Positions 16,321 through 26,485 are shown, counted from the stretch's first letter. The stretch: DNA of 64,000 nucleotides from an uncultured bacterium (GCA_905214725.1 CAJMNH010000004.1:148351-212350), one strand, 5' to 3'. The notes: a model not told the origin generated them from the sequence alone. Numbers and translations are program-made.

Positions 16321-18681
16321 CTATTCTTTGAGATAAATCCGTTTCACGCGGCCTGCGACCGACGTAAGTATTTCATAGGGGATCGTGCCGAGCACGGCGG
16401 CCATCTCTTCCGGCGTATTTCCCGCCGCAGGCGAGAAGACCACCGCTTCGTCGCCTTCGTTCACTCCTTCGATACCGGTAATATCGATCATGCAGCTGTC
16501 CATGCAGACGCGGCCCAAGATCGGCGCGAGCCGTCCTTTGACGAGCATCGACCATGCGCCGCATCCCAGATGTCGATCCAGTCCGTCGGCATAGCCGATC
16601 GGTACGGTCGCCGTCACCGTGGGTCGCGTCAACACGCCCGCGCGGCCGTATCCCACCGTTTCGGGCGGAGTCAGACGCTTGATCTGCACGATACGGGTGC
16701 GCAGCGTCGAGACGGGGCGCAACGCCGCATTGTGTTCGAACCCGAAGCCGTAGAGCCCCAACCCCAACCGGCACAGATCATACTGCGCTTCGGGAAACCG
16801 CTCGATGGCGGCCGAGTTGGCCGTATGGCGCAGAACAGGATAAGGCAACGCCTCCTTAATCCGGCCGCTCATGCGGTCGAAACGCGCGATCTGCAACCGC
16901 GTGAAGTCGTCCTGCGACGGATCGTCCGACGTACAGAGATGCGCGAAAACAGTTGTCACGCGCACCGTCCGCCCGCAGCGGCCGAGCGCATCGAGCAGCG
17001 CGGGCAGCTCCTCCTCCACGAAGCCTAAGCGGTGCATTCCCGTATCGAGTTTGACATGGATCGGATAGCGCTGCTCGCCGTAACGCCCCACGGCCGCCGC
17101 GAACTCGCCGAGCGACCGCAGACTGTAAATCTCCGGTTCGAGCCGGTTGGCCACCATTGCGTCGAAACTGTCGGCGTCGGCATTGAGCACCACGATCGGC
17201 ATCGTGATGCCGCGTTCGCGCAGCAGCACCCCCTCGTCGGCGAATGCCACGGCCAGATAATCCACGCCCTGATGTTGCAGCAGCTGCGCCACCTCGAAAT
17301 CGCCCGCGCCATAGCTGCCGGCCTTGACCATGGCCACGAGCCGCACGCCCTGCCGCAACCGCGACCGGAAATAATTCAGATTGTGAACCATAGCATCCAG
17401 ATCGACCTCCAATACCGTCGTATGGCTTTTACGCGAAAGCGCATGTTCCAGTCTCTCGAAGCGGCTGTCGCGATTGCCTTTCAGCAGCACGGCGCGCCCC
17501 GCGATGTCGGCGCGGTCGATGCGCCGCAGATAGTCGTCGGTCGAGGCATAAAAGGCCTTCTCGCAGGCGAACAGCGCCGCGTGGGCCTGCAATTTCGGCC
17601 CGATGCCGACAATCCGCTCCACGCCGGCCGCCGCGACCATCGCCGCCACGCGCGCGTAGAGGTCGCCGTCGTCCATACCGCTTTGAAGGATATCCGAAAG
17701 AATCAACGTCGTGGGACGTCCCGCCGCCACGCTGTGCAGGTAATCGAGGGCGATGCCCAACGAATTGATATCGGAATTATAAGCGTCGTCGACCAGCAGC
17801 GAATCGTTGATCCCCTCCTTCACCTCCAAACGCATCGCCACGGGCTGCAACTGCCCGAAATCGGGAGCCGGCCGCCCCATGACCCGCCAGAAAGTCTCCA
17901 CCAGCTGGGAGTTACGCTCGGAGGCCGCATCGGCGAACCCGCCGCCTGCAACCTTCGCCGCATCATAGAGTTCATGCCCTTCGGCATAGACTTCGCGCAG
18001 CATCGACGCCATCGGTTCATAGACGCCGTGATAGACGATTTTCGGCGCATGAAGCGCCAGCAACAGTTTCTCGGCGCACTTCTCCTCCAGCGAAGCGAAG
18101 TGCTCCTGATGGGCGTCGCCCAGCGAGGTGAAAATCGCCACGTCGGGCGAGATCATCCGCTCCAGCCGCGCCATCTCGCCGGGCAGCGAAATTCCCGCCT
18201 CGATCAAGGCGACCTTCTCGTCGCCCTCGATCATCAGCAACGACAGCGCCGCGCCCAACTGCGAATTGTAACTGCGCGGCGAACGGAAGAGTTTCACTCC
18301 GGCGGGAACCGTCTGGGCGATCCACTCCTTGACGACCGTCTTGCCGTTCGAGCCGGTGATGCCGACCACCGTGCCGCCGAAACGACGGCGCCAGTCGGCT
18401 GCCAAACGCTGCAAGGCGTCGATCGCGTTACCGACCACGATGCAGCCGGCTCCGGGACGCGCTTCGATCGGTCGTTCGACCAGAAAAGCCCGCACGCCGC
18501 GGGCGTACATTTCGTCGACAAAAGCGTGCGAATCGTGCCGTGCGCCGCGCATGGCGACGAACAGCGGCGCGGCCGGCATCCCGCAGTTGCGGCTGTCGGT
18601 CACGATCTCCGTCACACGCTGGTTCTCACCGGTGAAGATTCCTTCGCAAATGCGTGCGATTTCGCTTAGCGTATAATCCAT
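16321..18681 (-). CDS. bifunctional MurF ligase / alanine racemase
   Basis: 786 aa, a natural fusion typical of Bacteroidetes. Residues 1-415 are MurF (UDP-MurNAc-tripeptide + D-Ala-D-Ala ligase) with the ATP loop 'GITGSNGKTVVKEW' (about 105-118) and 'NSQLGAALSLL'. From about 418 ('TTVLEVDLDAMVHNLNYFRS') alanine racemase follows, with the PLP lysine in 'MVKAGSYGAG' (about 453) and the second catalytic region 'VPIGYADGLDR...VCMDSCMID'. The protein therefore makes D-Ala and adds the D-Ala-D-Ala dipeptide to the peptidoglycan precursor in the cytoplasm. It follows mutS2 by 12 nt. Confidence 0.96.
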   Translation of the reverse strand: MDYTLSEIARICEGIFTGENQRVTEIVTDSRNCGMPAAPLFVAMRGARHDSHAFVDEMYARGVRAFLVERPIEARPGAGCIVVGNAIDALQRLAADWRRRFGGTVVGITGSNGKTVVKEWIAQTVPAGVKLFRSPRSYNSQLGAALSLLMIEGDEKVALIEAGISLPGEMARLERMISPDVAIFTSLGDAHQEHFASLEEKCAEKLLLALHAPKIVYHGVYEPMASMLREVYAEGHELYDAAKVAGGGFADAASERNSQLVETFWRVMGRPAPDFGQLQPVAMRLEVKEGINDSLLVDDAYNSDINSLGIALDYLHSVAAGRPTTLILSDILQSGMDDGDLYARVAAMVAAAGVERIVGIGPKLQAHAALFACEKAFYASTDDYLRRIDRADIAGRAVLLKGNRDSRFERLEHALSRKSHTTVLEVDLDAMVHNLNYFRSRLRQGVRLVAMVKAGSYGAGDFEVAQLLQHQGVDYLAVAFADEGVLLRERGITMPIVVLNADADSFDAMVANRLEPEIYSLRSLGEFAAAVGRYGEQRYPIHVKLDTGMHRLGFVEEELPALLDALGRCGRTVRVTTVFAHLCTSDDPSQDDFTRLQIARFDRMSGRIKEALPYPVLRHTANSAAIERFPEAQYDLCRLGLGLYGFGFEHNAALRPVSTLRTRIVQIKRLTPPETVGYGRAGVLTRPTVTATVPIGYADGLDRHLGCGAWSMLVKGRLAPILGRVCMDSCMIDITGIEGVNEGDEAVVFSPAAGNTPEEMAAVLGTIPYEILTSVAGRVKRIYLKE

Positions 18682-18693
18682 CGTCTCTTCGAT

Positions 18694-21189
18694 TTAATCC
18701 GCGCGGAACGTTACCACCGTGATGCCCGCGCCGCCGCGGTCGGCATGTTCGTCGGCGACGCTCTCTATGCCGGAAACCGTGCGCAAATAGCGGCGGATCT
18801 CCTCCTTGAGCGCGCCCGTTCCCTTGCCGTGAAGGATCGTCACCGAGCCGACGCCCACCATCAGCGCATCGTCGATGAAGGTCTGAACCTCCTCGACCGC
18901 TTCGGCGGCGCGCATCCCGCGCACGTCGATATGATCCTTGAAATTGAGCTTGCGCGCCGCCACATCGACCGATACCACCGTACGCGCCGTAACAGGCCGC
19001 GTCGCGTCGCGGTATTCGCTGTTCGACACCACGCGCAGACGCTTCTTGTCGACCATCGTCAGCAATTGGCCGAAGGCCACCTGCGCCTTATTTCCTTTGA
19101 GCATTCGCACCACACCGGGCGTCTCCTGCCCTTCGAGTACCACCTTCGAGCCGACCTCGACCTCGCGCGGCGGAACGACGACGGGCGGCGTATCGGTCGT
19201 CGCAACAGGTTGGCGGCGACGCTCCTCGCGGCGTTCGCGGCGGCGCTGCAACTTCTCCATCTCGCGGTCGATACGGGCCGCCTTTTCGGGGTCGACGGCG
19301 TCCGCCTGTTCGACCTTCTCCTTGAACTCGTCGAGATCGCGCCGGATGAGCCGCGTCATTTCACGTTCGGCCTGCGCCTCGCGAATCTCTTTGATCGTCT
19401 GCTCGATGCGACGGTTGGCCTCGGCCACCAGTTCCTTGGCTTCCGCTTTGGCTGCCCGCAAAATCTCGCTCCGCTCCTGCCGGATGCGGGCCAGTTGCGC
19501 GGCATAACTCTGCTCCAACTCTTCGATCTTGCGATCCGTCAGGCGGATGCGGTCGCGCTTCTGCTCCCAATACCGCTTGTCGCGCGCGATCTCGCGCAGC
19601 TGCTTCTCCAGATTGATATGGTCCGAACCCGCCTTGTCGCTCGCCGCACGGATGATCTCTTCGGGCAGACCGATCTTGCGGGCGATCTCCACGGCGAACG
19701 AACTGCCGGGCTTGCCGATTTCGAGTTTGAACAGTGGACGGATCTGCTGCACGTCGAACAGCATCGCGCCGTTGGCTACCCCTTCGGCATTCGACGCGTA
19801 ATATTTGATATTGGCGTAATGCGTCGTGATGACCCCGTAACAGCCGCGATCGAGCAACCGCTCGAGAATCGCCTCGGCGATGGCGCCGCCGATCACGGGT
19901 TCGGTTCCCGAACCGAATTCGTCGATCAGCGCCAGCGTACGGTCGGACGCTCCGGCCAGCATGTTCTTCATGTTGCGCAGGTGCGACGAATAGGTCGACA
20001 GATCGTCGTCGATTGACTGCTCGTCGCCGATGTCGATGAAGATCGACCGGAAGACGGGCAGTTCCGAGACCTCCGACGCCGGCACGGGATAGCCGCACTG
20101 GAACATATACTGAACCAGCCCCGTCGTTTTCAGGCAGACCGACTTTCCGCCGGCATTGGGGCCCGAAATCACGAGAATGCGCTTGTGCCGGTCGAGCGAC
20201 AGATCGAGCGGAACGACCTCTCGCCCCTGCGCCCGAAGCGTCTGCTGCAAGAGCGGGTGACGCGCCGTACGCAGTTCCAACCGGTCATCGGTCGAAACGA
20301 TCGGTTTGCCGGCATCGTTGGCAAGCGCCCAGCGCGCCTTGGCGCGGATCATGTCGATACCGGCCAGATAGTCGCCCGCATCGGCGATCGGCTCCGCATC
20401 GGGGCGGATCGAATCGGTGAAGGCGCTCAGCACCTTGACCACCTCGCGCCGCTCTGCATACTCCAACTCTTTGAGTTCATTGTTGATTTCGACCACCTCG
20501 ACCGGCTCGATATAAAACGTGCGTCCGGTGGCCGACTCGTCGTGGATAAATCCCTGCAACTTGCGCTTGTTGACCGCCGCAACGGGGATCACCGTCCGTC
20601 CGTCTCGCACCGACAAGGTTGCGTCGGCCTCGACGATTCCGGCCTGCTTGGCCCGCTGCAATACCTGCTGCAACCGCTTGGCGGCCTGCCCCTCGCGCTC
20701 GCGGATAGCGCGGCGCACCTGCTGCAATTCGGGCGAAGCGCTGTCCTTCACCTCGCCGTACGCATCGAGAATCGCATCGATCGCCCGCACGATGTCGGGG
20801 AAAAGCGTCACACGGCGACTCATCTCCCACAAACGGGGATAACGCTCCTCGCCGCGCCCCAGCACGAACTCCGCAATCGCCCCGACGGTGGCGAGCGCCT
20901 TACGCAACTGAGCCACTTCGGAAGCGAGCAGATAGCCCCCTTCGACCTTGATTTTCGCCACCAGCGGCGCCGGATCGGGATAATCGCCGTCAGGGAAGTC
21001 GCGTTCGAGCATCAACAGCGAACGCATCTCGTTCATCAGCGACAAACGCCGTTCGATCTCGTCGGCCGAAGTCGAAAAACCCTCCCCTGCAAGTTTTCCG
21101 GCGGCCGAGCGGGTCGAGCAAAGCGCCGTCACCTGTTCGCGGATACGATCGAAACCGATCTTCTCTTCAAAATTCGCCGGATAGATCAT
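18694..21189 (-). CDS. mutS2: MutS2-family ATPase with Smr domain
   Basis: 831 aa. Core and lever helices come first, then the ATPase with Walker A 'ISGPNAGGKSVCLKT' (about 340), 'LALIDEFGSGTEP' (Walker B) and 'GVITTHYANIKYYA'. A long coiled coil (about 510-640) and the C-terminal Smr domain follow ('DVRGMRAAEAVEEVQTFID...ILHGKGTGALKEEIRRYL'). The mismatch-binding N-domain of true MutS is absent. MutS2 proteins suppress recombination or rescue collided ribosomes, depending on species; which applies here cannot be told. Within the envelope/repair operon, 37 nt after mlaD. Confidence 0.95.
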   Translation of the reverse strand: MIYPANFEEKIGFDRIREQVTALCSTRSAAGKLAGEGFSTSADEIERRLSLMNEMRSLLMLERDFPDGDYPDPAPLVAKIKVEGGYLLASEVAQLRKALATVGAIAEFVLGRGEERYPRLWEMSRRVTLFPDIVRAIDAILDAYGEVKDSASPELQQVRRAIREREGQAAKRLQQVLQRAKQAGIVEADATLSVRDGRTVIPVAAVNKRKLQGFIHDESATGRTFYIEPVEVVEINNELKELEYAERREVVKVLSAFTDSIRPDAEPIADAGDYLAGIDMIRAKARWALANDAGKPIVSTDDRLELRTARHPLLQQTLRAQGREVVPLDLSLDRHKRILVISGPNAGGKSVCLKTTGLVQYMFQCGYPVPASEVSELPVFRSIFIDIGDEQSIDDDLSTYSSHLRNMKNMLAGASDRTLALIDEFGSGTEPVIGGAIAEAILERLLDRGCYGVITTHYANIKYYASNAEGVANGAMLFDVQQIRPLFKLEIGKPGSSFAVEIARKIGLPEEIIRAASDKAGSDHINLEKQLREIARDKRYWEQKRDRIRLTDRKIEELEQSYAAQLARIRQERSEILRAAKAEAKELVAEANRRIEQTIKEIREAQAEREMTRLIRRDLDEFKEKVEQADAVDPEKAARIDREMEKLQRRRERREERRRQPVATTDTPPVVVPPREVEVGSKVVLEGQETPGVVRMLKGNKAQVAFGQLLTMVDKKRLRVVSNSEYRDATRPVTARTVVSVDVAARKLNFKDHIDVRGMRAAEAVEEVQTFIDDALMVGVGSVTILHGKGTGALKEEIRRYLRTVSGIESVADEHADRGGAGITVVTFRAD

Positions 21190-21226
21190 GGTGCGTCCGA
21201 TAGGGTTTTGAAACGGAAAGGCCGCG

Positions 21227-22222
21227 CTACTCGGCAGCCGGCAGCGAATCGGTTATCGAAATCGTAGCCCCCTTCATTTTGACCTTTTCACCCTTGTCCT
21301 TGCGGCCGAAAATCGAGAAATGGACATAGCGTTTGGGATGCGCTTTGAGATCCGCCAGCAACGCCGCCAGATTGGCGCTCGCCGTTTCCAGCGACTCGTA
21401 GAGCTTCGGATCGTTCATCAGTTTGCCGACCGTTCCCTGTCCCTCGTTGATACGGGCGACGGTCTCGTTCAGTTCGCCGAGCGTCGTACGCAGACCGAGC
21501 GACAGCGAGTCGATGTCGGCCTCGGTCAATTGCTGCGAGAAACGATCCAGATTGGCGATCATCGACGAGAATCGCTCGGAATTTTCGCCCAGCGCCGTCG
21601 AAAATTTGCCGATGTTGTCGATCGCCGTCTTCAAATTCCCCTTTTCGGTCGCCAGCACGGCGTCCATATTGCCCGAAATAGAATTCAGATGCATCAACGT
21701 CCCGTCGATATTCCCCTTGTTGTCTTTCAGAAGGGCGTTGACGCTTTCGAGCGTCACGGAGAGATTGTCCATCACACGCGTCAGCCGCTCCTTCACATCG
21801 GCCAGTTCCGTACCGGCCGCCGCCAGCATGTCGCGCGTCTCGGCAGCATGCAGCGTATCGCCTTTCGACAACATTTCCGGGCTGTTTCCCATCTCGATGG
21901 CGATCGCCTTGCCGCCCATCAGTCCGTCGCTGTAAATCCGCGCTTCGGAATCGCTCGGAATTCGGAACGTCCGCCGCACGGTGAGTTGCAGCACGACGTT
22001 GCGGCTCACCGAAGGATTGAAACCGATGGCGGTGACGGTGCCCACCTTGACGCCTTGGATGGTCACGGGCGTGGCGGTCTGAATGCCGTTGATTTCGGGA
22101 TACGCCACATAGTAGGGAATGTTGCGGCTGAAGATGTCGATGCCGCTCAAAAAGCGGATGCCGCCCCACAGGCAGCCCAGCATGATAACGGCGAAAACGC
22201 CTATTTTTACTTCTCGTCTCAT
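21227..22222 (-). CDS. mlaD: MlaD/MCE-family lipid transport protein
   Basis: 331 aa. One N-terminal membrane anchor (about 6-25) is followed by the MCE domain 'PYYVAYPEINGIQTATPVTIQGVKVGTVTAIGF' and 'SDGLMGGKAIAIEMGN'. The rest is a long helical region of heptad-like repeats. MCE proteins form periplasmic rings that carry phospholipids between the two membranes with the MlaEF transporter. The mlaE and mlaF partners are not adjacent. It lies 12 nt after the amidase gene, as is usual in Bacteroidetes. Assignment to MlaD rather than another MCE class is by length and position. Confidence 0.88.
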   Translation of the reverse strand: MRREVKIGVFAVIMLGCLWGGIRFLSGIDIFSRNIPYYVAYPEINGIQTATPVTIQGVKVGTVTAIGFNPSVSRNVVLQLTVRRTFRIPSDSEARIYSDGLMGGKAIAIEMGNSPEMLSKGDTLHAAETRDMLAAAGTELADVKERLTRVMDNLSVTLESVNALLKDNKGNIDGTLMHLNSISGNMDAVLATEKGNLKTAIDNIGKFSTALGENSERFSSMIANLDRFSQQLTEADIDSLSLGLRTTLGELNETVARINEGQGTVGKLMNDPKLYESLETASANLAALLADLKAHPKRYVHFSIFGRKDKGEKVKMKGATISITDSLPAAE

Positions 22223-22234
22223 AATCGATTATGT

Positions 22235-23407
22235 TTATTGGACTACCGAATCGCCTTCGTAACGCACGATATAAGCGTCTTTGAAGCTCTTCTGCACCTG
22301 CGGCAGCGCGCGTTTGGCCTCCGCCTGCGTCTTGTAACGGCCCACGCAATACTTATATCCGTACCGACCTGCGGAACGCAGCTCGATCACCTCGTTTTTG
22401 TAACTCTTGAATTGCCAGTCGTCGGATTTCAAATGCTTGGTGCTGGCCAGAATCTGTATCGTATAGCCGCTCGCCGATTTTTTCGCAGAGGCGGATTTCG
22501 CAGGCTGCGACGACTCTTTCACGACAGGCGCAGATTTTGCGGCTGCGGGATCGGGCGAAACCGGATTCGGAGCCGGTTCGAGCGAAGGCTGCGCCGTCGC
22601 ATCGTCGCACTCTTCGATCAACTGCATCCCCCGCACGAAATTCACATATTCCTTCACTGCGTTGAACAGCGAACGGGCGATCTCGTTCTGCCCCTTCTCG
22701 GAACACATGTAGCGCAGCTCTTCAGGGTTGGACATGAACCCGATCTCGGTCAATACGCCCGGCATGTTCGTTGCGTACAGCACTTTAAGCAACTGCGGTT
22801 TGGTTTTGCGCACATAACGCCCCGCCTGCTTGTAGTTCTTTTCCAGCAACCGCGCCATCGCCTCGCTGTATTCGCCGTAAGTAAAACGCAGGTTGGAGAT
22901 GTAGGCGCGCACGATGGCCGCCGTGCGCTGATCGCTCATATCGATGAACTCCTCCTTGTTGTTGGCGAAGAGCACCTCGTCGTTGATGCGCTGTTCGAGC
23001 GGACTTTCGCCCATGATCAGCGTCTCGACCCCCCGCGCCGCTGCGGCAGGCGCCGCATTGGTATGGATCGAAAGGAACAGATCGCCTTCGGCCCTGTTGG
23101 CAATGTCGGCACGCGCCTGCAAGTCCTTGGTCAGCGACTCGGAAAACTGCTTGTCCGTCTTGCGGGTATAAACCACTTTTATCTCGGGCAGTTCCCGTTC
23201 GATAAGCGCACCCAGTTTGAGCGCGACTTTCAGGTTGAGATCCTTCTCGTAAATTCCGCGATAGTGCGCGCCGGGAAACTTCGGGCCGCCGTGGCCGGCA
23301 TCGATGACGATAACCCGCACGCCGCGCGCAATATTTTCCGCTCCGGCTCCGTTCGCACAGAGTGCGAACCATACACAAAGCGATATGACAAAAACCAGAC
23401 GCCGCAT
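22235..23407 (-). CDS. N-acetylmuramoyl-L-alanine amidase with C-terminal SPOR domain
   Basis: 390 aa. A signal peptide (residues 1-23) is followed by an Amidase_3 domain. The zinc ligands are His in 'VIDAGHGGPKFPG', Glu in 'GIYEKDLNLK' and His in 'SIHTNAAPA'; the catalytic Glu is in 'VLTEIGFMSNPEE'. A Pro/Ser/Ala linker (about 265-310) leads to a SPOR domain (about 315-390), which binds denuded glycan at division sites. The enzyme cuts the peptide from MurNAc, most likely for septal splitting (AmiC-like). First gene of a five-gene operon, divergent from lptD. Confidence 0.95.
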   Translation of the reverse strand: MRRLVFVISLCVWFALCANGAGAENIARGVRVIVIDAGHGGPKFPGAHYRGIYEKDLNLKVALKLGALIERELPEIKVVYTRKTDKQFSESLTKDLQARADIANRAEGDLFLSIHTNAAPAAAARGVETLIMGESPLEQRINDEVLFANNKEEFIDMSDQRTAAIVRAYISNLRFTYGEYSEAMARLLEKNYKQAGRYVRKTKPQLLKVLYATNMPGVLTEIGFMSNPEELRYMCSEKGQNEIARSLFNAVKEYVNFVRGMQLIEECDDATAQPSLEPAPNPVSPDPAAAKSAPVVKESSQPAKSASAKKSASGYTIQILASTKHLKSDDWQFKSYKNEVIELRSAGRYGYKYCVGRYKTQAEAKRALPQVQKSFKDAYIVRYEGDSVVQ

Positions 23408-23450
23408 GGCAAAAGTGGGATTAACTATGGTGTTTCTCTAAATTTTTACC

Positions 23451-23458
23451 TATCTTTG
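23451..23458 (+). promoter_or_regulatory. -7 box for lptD
   Basis: TATCTTTG on the plus strand. It rules out the first in-frame ATG (23463), which would lie at the transcription start, and favours 23532. Confidence 0.6.
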
Positions 23459-23524
23459 TCGGATGCAAAATCGGCCTCAGATAGATGCAGAGGCTCGATT
23501 TAGGCGGTTTTGCCGACTCGTCGG

Positions 23525-23532
23525 CAAAGGTA
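23525..23532 (-). promoter_or_regulatory. -7 box for the amidase operon, overlapping the lptD start
   Basis: TACCTTTG on the minus strand, directly against the lptD ATG at 23532. It would give the amidase operon a leader of about 110 nt, so the two divergent promoters face each other across about 66 bp. Confidence 0.5.
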
Positions 23533-26366
23533 TGAATTTTTTTGGAATTTTGAAGCGATTTTCATTAAAATATCTCGCTGCAGCGCTGCTCGTCGTTCTC
23601 TTCACGGAGATGGTTTTCGGCTTTGCGCCCCACTCCGTCGTGCAGCGGCCCGAATCGGCGGCCGTCCTATCCGCCGACAGCGATTCGATCGGCGGCGACC
23701 GGCGCGCGCAACGCCTCTCGCGCCGTGAACGCCGTCGCATGCAACAGACCGCCGAGACGCAGCCCCGCTCGGTGCGGGACTCGCTTGCAGGCCCCGATTC
23801 GCTCCTGTTGCAAATGGATTCGCTCCTGCGTCCCGATTCCCTGCGAACGCACCCCGACTCGCTGCAACGCGACACGACCCGCCGCAAAAAAGAGGGCGGC
23901 GCTTTCCTCGAAGACATCATGAACGGCAAGAACACCGACTCGCTGGTCTACGATATCCGCAATAAGATGGTCTACATCTACAATCAGGGCGACATCAACT
24001 ATCAGGAGATGAACCTCAAAGCCGACTTCATGCGGGTCAATATGGACACCAAGGAGATCTACGCCTACGGAAAGCCCGACACCGTGGAGGGGCAGCCCAC
24101 GGTCACCCGCCCCGAGTTCACCGAAGGTTCGGCTTCGCCCTACAAGATGGACACCATCACCTACAACTTCAAGTCGGGCAAGGCCAAGATCAAAGGCGTG
24201 GCGACGCAGGAAGGCGACGGTTGGCTCATCGGCGGCAGCGTGAAGAAGATGCCGGACAACAACATCAATATTCAGGGCGGCAAATACACCACCTGCGACC
24301 ATACGGATCACCCCCACTTCTATCTGGCCATGACCAAGGCGAAGGTGATTCCGGGCAAGAAGGTCGTTACCGGTCCGGCCTATCTGGTGATGGAGGACGT
24401 GCCGATCTACTTCCTCGGCATTCCCGAAGGGTTCTTTCCCATCAGTTCGGGTCCCAAATCGGGCTTCCTGATGCCGACTTACGGCGAGGACGGCCAGCGC
24501 GGATTCTTCTTCCGCGATTTCGGTTATTATTTTACGCTGAGTCAGCATATGGACCTCGCGCTTACGGCGGGTATCTATACCCTCGGATCATGGGAAGGTG
24601 CGGCTGCGTCGCGTTATATCAAACGTTACAAATACTCCGGCAACCTCAACGCCCAGTATGCGAGCATCCGTACCGGAGAGAAGGGCGAACCCGATTTTCT
24701 CGAGCAGAATACGTTCCGTTTGCAGTGGACCCATTCACAGGACCCGAAAGCCAATCCCGGTTCGACCTTCGCCGCCTCGGTGAACTTCGCCACGAGCGGC
24801 TACTCCAAATACGCGGCTACGACGCTCAACGACATTCTCCAGACGCAGACCAACTCGACGGTTTCCTATTCGAAAAACTGGGCGGGAACGCCCTTCTCCC
24901 TTTCGATGAACATGGCCGTGTCGCAGAACTCGCAGAACGCCACCATCTCGATGACGCTGCCCAACATCGTCTTCAACGTCTCGCGTTTCTATCCCTTCAA
25001 ACGACGGGAGGCGCAGGGCAAAGCGCGGTGGTACGAGAAGATCTCGATGCAGTACACCGGAAAGATGACCAACAGCGTTTCGACCACCGAATCGCAGGTC
25101 TTCACCAAGGAGACGCTCAAAAACATGCGTAACGGCATCGAGCACTCGGTGCCTGTCACCGCGTCGTTCAACCTCTTCAACTACATCAACATTTCGCCGT
25201 CGTTCAACTACACCGAGAAGTGGTATTTCAAAAAGCAGGAGCGCGAGTGGAGCCCCGTGACCAACGAGGTGCGTTACCTCGAACCCGAATACGGCTTCTA
25301 CCGGCTCTACAACTACACCACCTCGATGAGCGCCTCGACGACGATCTACGGCATGTATCAGTTCAAGAAAAAGACCAGCAAGATACAGGCTATCCGCCAC
25401 ACGCTGACCCCGTCGGTCGGATTCTCCTACGCCCCCGATTTCACGAAACAAAAATACGGTTACTACAAAACCGTCCAGACCGATTCCACCGGCAAGTTCC
25501 AAGTCTACTCACCCTTCGCCGACAACGCTTACGGCATTCCCAGTGCGGGCCGCAGCATGTCGATGAACTTCTCGCTGTCGCAGACGCTCGAAATGAAGGT
25601 GCTCTCGAAGCGCGACACCTCGGGCGTCAAGAAGATCAAGCTGATCGACAACCTCTCGATCAGCGCCTCATACAACTTTCTGGCCGACTCGATGAAGCTT
25701 TCGACCATCCCCGTGCAATTCCGCACGACGGTTTTCGGCACGAATTTCGGCATTCAGCTCAACGCGACGCTCGACCCTTACAAGGTGACGCCGCAGGGAC
25801 GGCGCATCGACAAACTCTTCTTCCCTGGCCGTATCGTCTCGACCGGCTGGTCGTTCGGTTATACCTTCAAGTCGAGGCAGGACAACTCGACGCCCGCAAT
25901 CAACGACATCAACAGCATTCCGCCGGAGTACGCCAATCCTTTCTACGACCCCTACGGCATCCTCGATCCCGTGCTGCGACGACAGTACATGGCGCAGTCG
26001 TATTACGATTTTTCACTGCCGTGGAACCTCGGTTTCAACTATACGGTCTCCTACTCGATCAACTACGTAAACAACGGAACGACAGGCTACCGGAAAAACA
26101 TCACGCAGAACGTCGGCTTCAACGGCAGCATCAACCTCACGCCCAAGATGGGCGTCACGTTCCAAGGCGGTTACGACCTCAAAGAGAACAAACTGACCAC
26201 CTCGTCGGTCAGTATCTCGCGCGATCTGCACTGTTGGCAGATGTCCTTCTCATGGATCCCGTTCGGTTCCCACCGCAGCTGGAGTTTCAACATCGGCGTC
26301 AAAGCCGCTTCGCTGGCCGATCTCAAATACGACAAGAGCCAGTCGATGTACGACAATATGTATTGA
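23532..26366 (+). CDS. LptD-like LPS assembly outer-membrane protein
   Basis: 944 aa from the ATG at 23532 (MNFFGILKRFSLKYLAAALLVV, a signal peptide ending near 'VFGFA'). A polar linker of Asp-Ser repeats (about 45-120) precedes an OstA/LptA-like beta-jellyroll ('YDIRNKMVYIYNQGDINYQEM...AKPKIKG'-type repeats, about 135-290). The rest is a large beta-barrel of alternating aromatic and polar residues ending 'YDKSQSMYDNMY'. This is the Bacteroidetes form of LptD, which inserts lipopolysaccharide into the outer leaflet with LptE. Divergent from the amidase operon. The family call is firm; the exact partner is not visible. Confidence 0.88.
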   Translation: MNFFGILKRFSLKYLAAALLVVLFTEMVFGFAPHSVVQRPESAAVLSADSDSIGGDRRAQRLSRRERRRMQQTAETQPRSVRDSLAGPDSLLLQMDSLLRPDSLRTHPDSLQRDTTRRKKEGGAFLEDIMNGKNTDSLVYDIRNKMVYIYNQGDINYQEMNLKADFMRVNMDTKEIYAYGKPDTVEGQPTVTRPEFTEGSASPYKMDTITYNFKSGKAKIKGVATQEGDGWLIGGSVKKMPDNNINIQGGKYTTCDHTDHPHFYLAMTKAKVIPGKKVVTGPAYLVMEDVPIYFLGIPEGFFPISSGPKSGFLMPTYGEDGQRGFFFRDFGYYFTLSQHMDLALTAGIYTLGSWEGAAASRYIKRYKYSGNLNAQYASIRTGEKGEPDFLEQNTFRLQWTHSQDPKANPGSTFAASVNFATSGYSKYAATTLNDILQTQTNSTVSYSKNWAGTPFSLSMNMAVSQNSQNATISMTLPNIVFNVSRFYPFKRREAQGKARWYEKISMQYTGKMTNSVSTTESQVFTKETLKNMRNGIEHSVPVTASFNLFNYINISPSFNYTEKWYFKKQEREWSPVTNEVRYLEPEYGFYRLYNYTTSMSASTTIYGMYQFKKKTSKIQAIRHTLTPSVGFSYAPDFTKQKYGYYKTVQTDSTGKFQVYSPFADNAYGIPSAGRSMSMNFSLSQTLEMKVLSKRDTSGVKKIKLIDNLSISASYNFLADSMKLSTIPVQFRTTVFGTNFGIQLNATLDPYKVTPQGRRIDKLFFPGRIVSTGWSFGYTFKSRQDNSTPAINDINSIPPEYANPFYDPYGILDPVLRRQYMAQSYYDFSLPWNLGFNYTVSYSINYVNNGTTGYRKNITQNVGFNGSINLTPKMGVTFQGGYDLKENKLTTSSVSISRDLHCWQMSFSWIPFGSHRSWSFNIGVKAASLADLKYDKSQSMYDNMY

Positions 26367-26485
26367 TCGGGCGCGAACGGTCATCGATAAAACCCGCGCC
26401 ACCGCGGACGAATCGAGGCAACTCCTCCGACAGAAATCCCGCCGCACGCTATCGACCGGTCAGAAAAGCCCCGAAACCGGATACG

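Noticed and set aside
17032..18669. A 545-aa plus-strand frame opposite murF/alr
   Set aside because: Antisense shadow; no promoter, no domain.
21320..23503. A 727-aa plus-strand frame spanning mlaD and the amidase
   Set aside because: Antisense to two well-supported genes, no recognisable domain, and it runs across two gene boundaries.
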